DNA of 64,000 bases, taken from assembly GCA_964405265.1 (NCBI GenBank), contig CAYONC010000008.1, positions 1 to 64,000 of the forward strand, read 5' to 3'. Source of the DNA: Eshraghiella sp964405265. GTDB taxonomy: Bacteria; Bacillota; Clostridia; Lachnospirales; Lachnospiraceae. Below are positions 62,664 through 64,000 of this stretch, piece after piece (the first letter of the stretch is position 1; each line of letters opens with the position of its first letter). Both the position numbers and the translations under genes were made by a program. The notes beneath the pieces were generated by a model that was given only the letters and a program-made list of their open reading frames with translations, did not search any database and was not told the origin of the DNA.

Positions 62664-63827
62664 TCATCCGAAAACCGTATCAATAATGTTCTGAAGCATG
62701 GCTTCATAAGAGAAATAATCACGAACCTTACGGTAGCCGTTGTCTGCTATTGCGATACGCTCACTGTCATTGCTGAGATAAAAACGGCATTTGTCTTTCA
62801 GGTCCTGTTCATCTTCATAATATACAAAGTCCGTGCCGGGTTCAAAATATTCAATAAAATCCCTTTGAAAATTACTGAGAAGAAAACCATGTGCTCCCAT
62901 TATTTCCATTGCACGAAGAGGTATTCCGGAGTGAATGCTCCGAAGTGAAATGTTGAGGTTGATTTTACTGCACTTAAAGACATAAGGGAGTTCACTGTAT
63001 GCATTAACCGAACCCATGTTTCTGACATGCGGAAGATAAGGGGTGGGATTTACAGTGTACAGGCTGACATCAAATTCTTCTGAAAGTGATGCCAGAATTG
63101 ACTTGCGTTCAATGCTGGTCAGTCGTCTGTCTATGAAATATCTTGAATATATGTATTCATCTGTTACTGAGATTCCGGGTGTCTCCCTGCACGGAACGGT
63201 GCGTTTAAGTTCATTAAAAAACTCTCCTTTAATCAGCTGCTCGGTAAAGCTGAATCCGCTTACAAGGCGCTGTGCTTCTGTCATTGCGTCGAGGTATCCC
63301 CTGCCGTATTCACTTATGCCTGATGTATTTGCAAACAGGTCGGTATCCTCATCATAAAGCCTTCCTACAAAGGACACGGGGGCATCTAACTTCTTATGGA
63401 TGTCTGCGGTAGGAAGCATTTTATCCATTCTTGCCGTGTTGGCTGCAAGCGGCAGGTAATATACGGTGGAGACACCATTTTTTTTGAACCGCAGGTATTC
63501 GTCACTGTCAAAAATGAACACGTAATTGGTGGGATTGGCAAGCGTTGCTGAATAGAGATTGACTAACGGACTGTCATATACCCATGCGGCATAAGGTATG
63601 CCGTGAGAACAGCACAGTGCGGATATGTTTGGAGAATAATTTGAAGAAAATACCATATCAGGTTTTTCGGTATTCAGAGTCTTATCAAAATTTAACAGGG
63701 ACGGGGAAACATCATATTTTAAAAAGTCAGGGAAATCATATGTAACCGCTTCATGCCCCATGTGTGTAAATGCTTCAAGAATGTCTTCCTTTCCGAAATT
63801 TTTGTGCTGAATAAGAAGTATTTTCAT
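62664..63827 (-). CDS. CgeB-like glycosyltransferase
   Basis: 387 residues from ATG 63827 (GGAGG 9 bases upstream). N-terminal Rossmann half (MKILLIQHKNFGKEDILEAF; CCSHGIPYAAWVYDSP) and C-terminal GT-B half with SKINLNISLRSIHSGIPLRA, GAHGFLLSNFQRDF, FEPGTDFVYY, the pattern of CgeB/DUF3880 plus Glyco_trans_1_2 proteins. It would transfer a nucleotide-sugar residue in the cytoplasm. Next to flagellin, flagellin or another surface protein is a possible target; spore-coat roles are known for Bacillus CgeB. Confidence 0.8.
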   Translation of the reverse strand: MKILLIQHKNFGKEDILEAFTHMGHEAVTYDFPDFLKYDVSPSLLNFDKTLNTEKPDMVFSSNYSPNISALCCSHGIPYAAWVYDSPLVNLYSATLANPTNYVFIFDSDEYLRFKKNGVSTVYYLPLAANTARMDKMLPTADIHKKLDAPVSFVGRLYDEDTDLFANTSGISEYGRGYLDAMTEAQRLVSGFSFTEQLIKGEFFNELKRTVPCRETPGISVTDEYIYSRYFIDRRLTSIERKSILASLSEEFDVSLYTVNPTPYLPHVRNMGSVNAYSELPYVFKCSKINLNISLRSIHSGIPLRAMEIMGAHGFLLSNFQRDFIEYFEPGTDFVYYEDEQDLKDKCRFYLSNDSERIAIADNGYRKVRDYFSYEAMLQNIIDTVFG

Positions 63828-63953
63828 GCTGCACATCCTCCATAACGATATGGTTACAGTTTAACAGCATAAAATTTATAAATCAATAGAAAATGACGCA
63901 GTATCATGGTAGAATATAACAAGAATCGTATCAGAACGGAAGGGTTGGATCTT

Positions 63954-64000
63954 ATGGAGATGTCTGTATGCATAATTACTGCAAATGAATCTGAATATCT
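63954..64000 (+). CDS. Glycosyltransferase family 2-like protein, N terminus only
   Basis: Begins MEMSVCIITANESEYL at 63954 (GGAAGGG about 10 bases upstream; ATG 63960 also possible) and runs off the window. SVCIITANE-EYL is the usual first strand of GT2-type transferases (SVCMIVKNEE). It is divergent from the CgeB-like gene. Too short to be certain. Confidence 0.5.
   Translation, partial: MEMSVCIITANESEY

Noticed and set aside
1..64000. CRISPR arrays, insertion sequences, tRNA or rRNA genes, prophage
   Set aside because: I saw no spaced direct repeats, transposase or integrase frames, cloverleaf genes or phage genes on reading the window.

Overview
The window looks like the chromosome of a motile, spore-forming, anaerobic Firmicute of the Lachnospiraceae type (Roseburia/Lachnospira/Butyrivibrio-like; the genus is not settled by what I can see). 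Evidence: about 40% GC, Gram-positive Shine-Dalgarno sites with frequent TTG and GTG starts, sporulation genes (spoVG, spoVT, spmA, spmB, a CwlD-like amidase), sigma-D-type flagellin expression, a GlgC/GlgD glycogen pair, and an ATP synthase c subunit carrying a sodium-binding signature. Gene identities come from reading motifs and protein sequence; no database search was run.

Layout. 1-2470: the last codons of a flagellin, its terminator, and a wall- or membrane-anchored surface protein. 2.5-7.1 kb: a GH18 hydrolase, a CwlD-like amidase, Sua5, a low-molecular-weight phosphatase with a broken P-loop, and RpiB. 7.1-14.1 kb: the complete F1Fo ATP synthase operon behind a strong promoter. 14.1-19.2 kb: a YwmB-like protein, an unrecognised 708-residue protein and a class A penicillin-binding protein. 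19.2-24.0 kb (minus strand): long-form PRPP synthetase, DnaI-like helicase loader, DnaD and MurC. 24.2-29.0 kb: glgC, glgD, spoVG, galE and an AEC permease. 29.1-30.8 kb (minus): MscL with a zinc ribbon and a CorC/HlyC-type protein. 31.0-36.0 kb: pth, mfd and an asparaginase.

36.0-42.0 kb is a maltodextrin-type uptake operon (binding protein, two permeases, LacI regulator, MalQ) with a clear promoter and a perfect LacI-type operator. 42.0-43.9 kb (minus) is a lipoprotein fusing an amidase to a NagZ-like GH3 domain. Then come spoVT, a TrpXYZ-like ABC transporter, spmA and spmB split by an AI-2E-family permease, fabK-fabZ, metY with a LysR regulator, a minus-strand XRE regulator, a CarD-like protein overlapping luxS, Tex (minus), an unrecognised membrane protein and MecA (minus).

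59.2-64.0 kb is the most unusual part. A soluble Ser/Thr kinase carries a C-terminal degenerate MinD/CpaE-like domain; the next gene encodes a free-standing paralogue of that domain; a 76-residue protein follows. Directly downstream are a sigma-D-driven flagellin, a CgeB-like glycosyltransferase and the start of a GT2-like glycosyltransferase, so this may be a surface or flagellar regulation and glycosylation locus. A second recurring theme is hairpins that overlap or abut ribosome-binding sites (ahead of the ywmB-like gene, spoVT, pth and the 76-residue protein).
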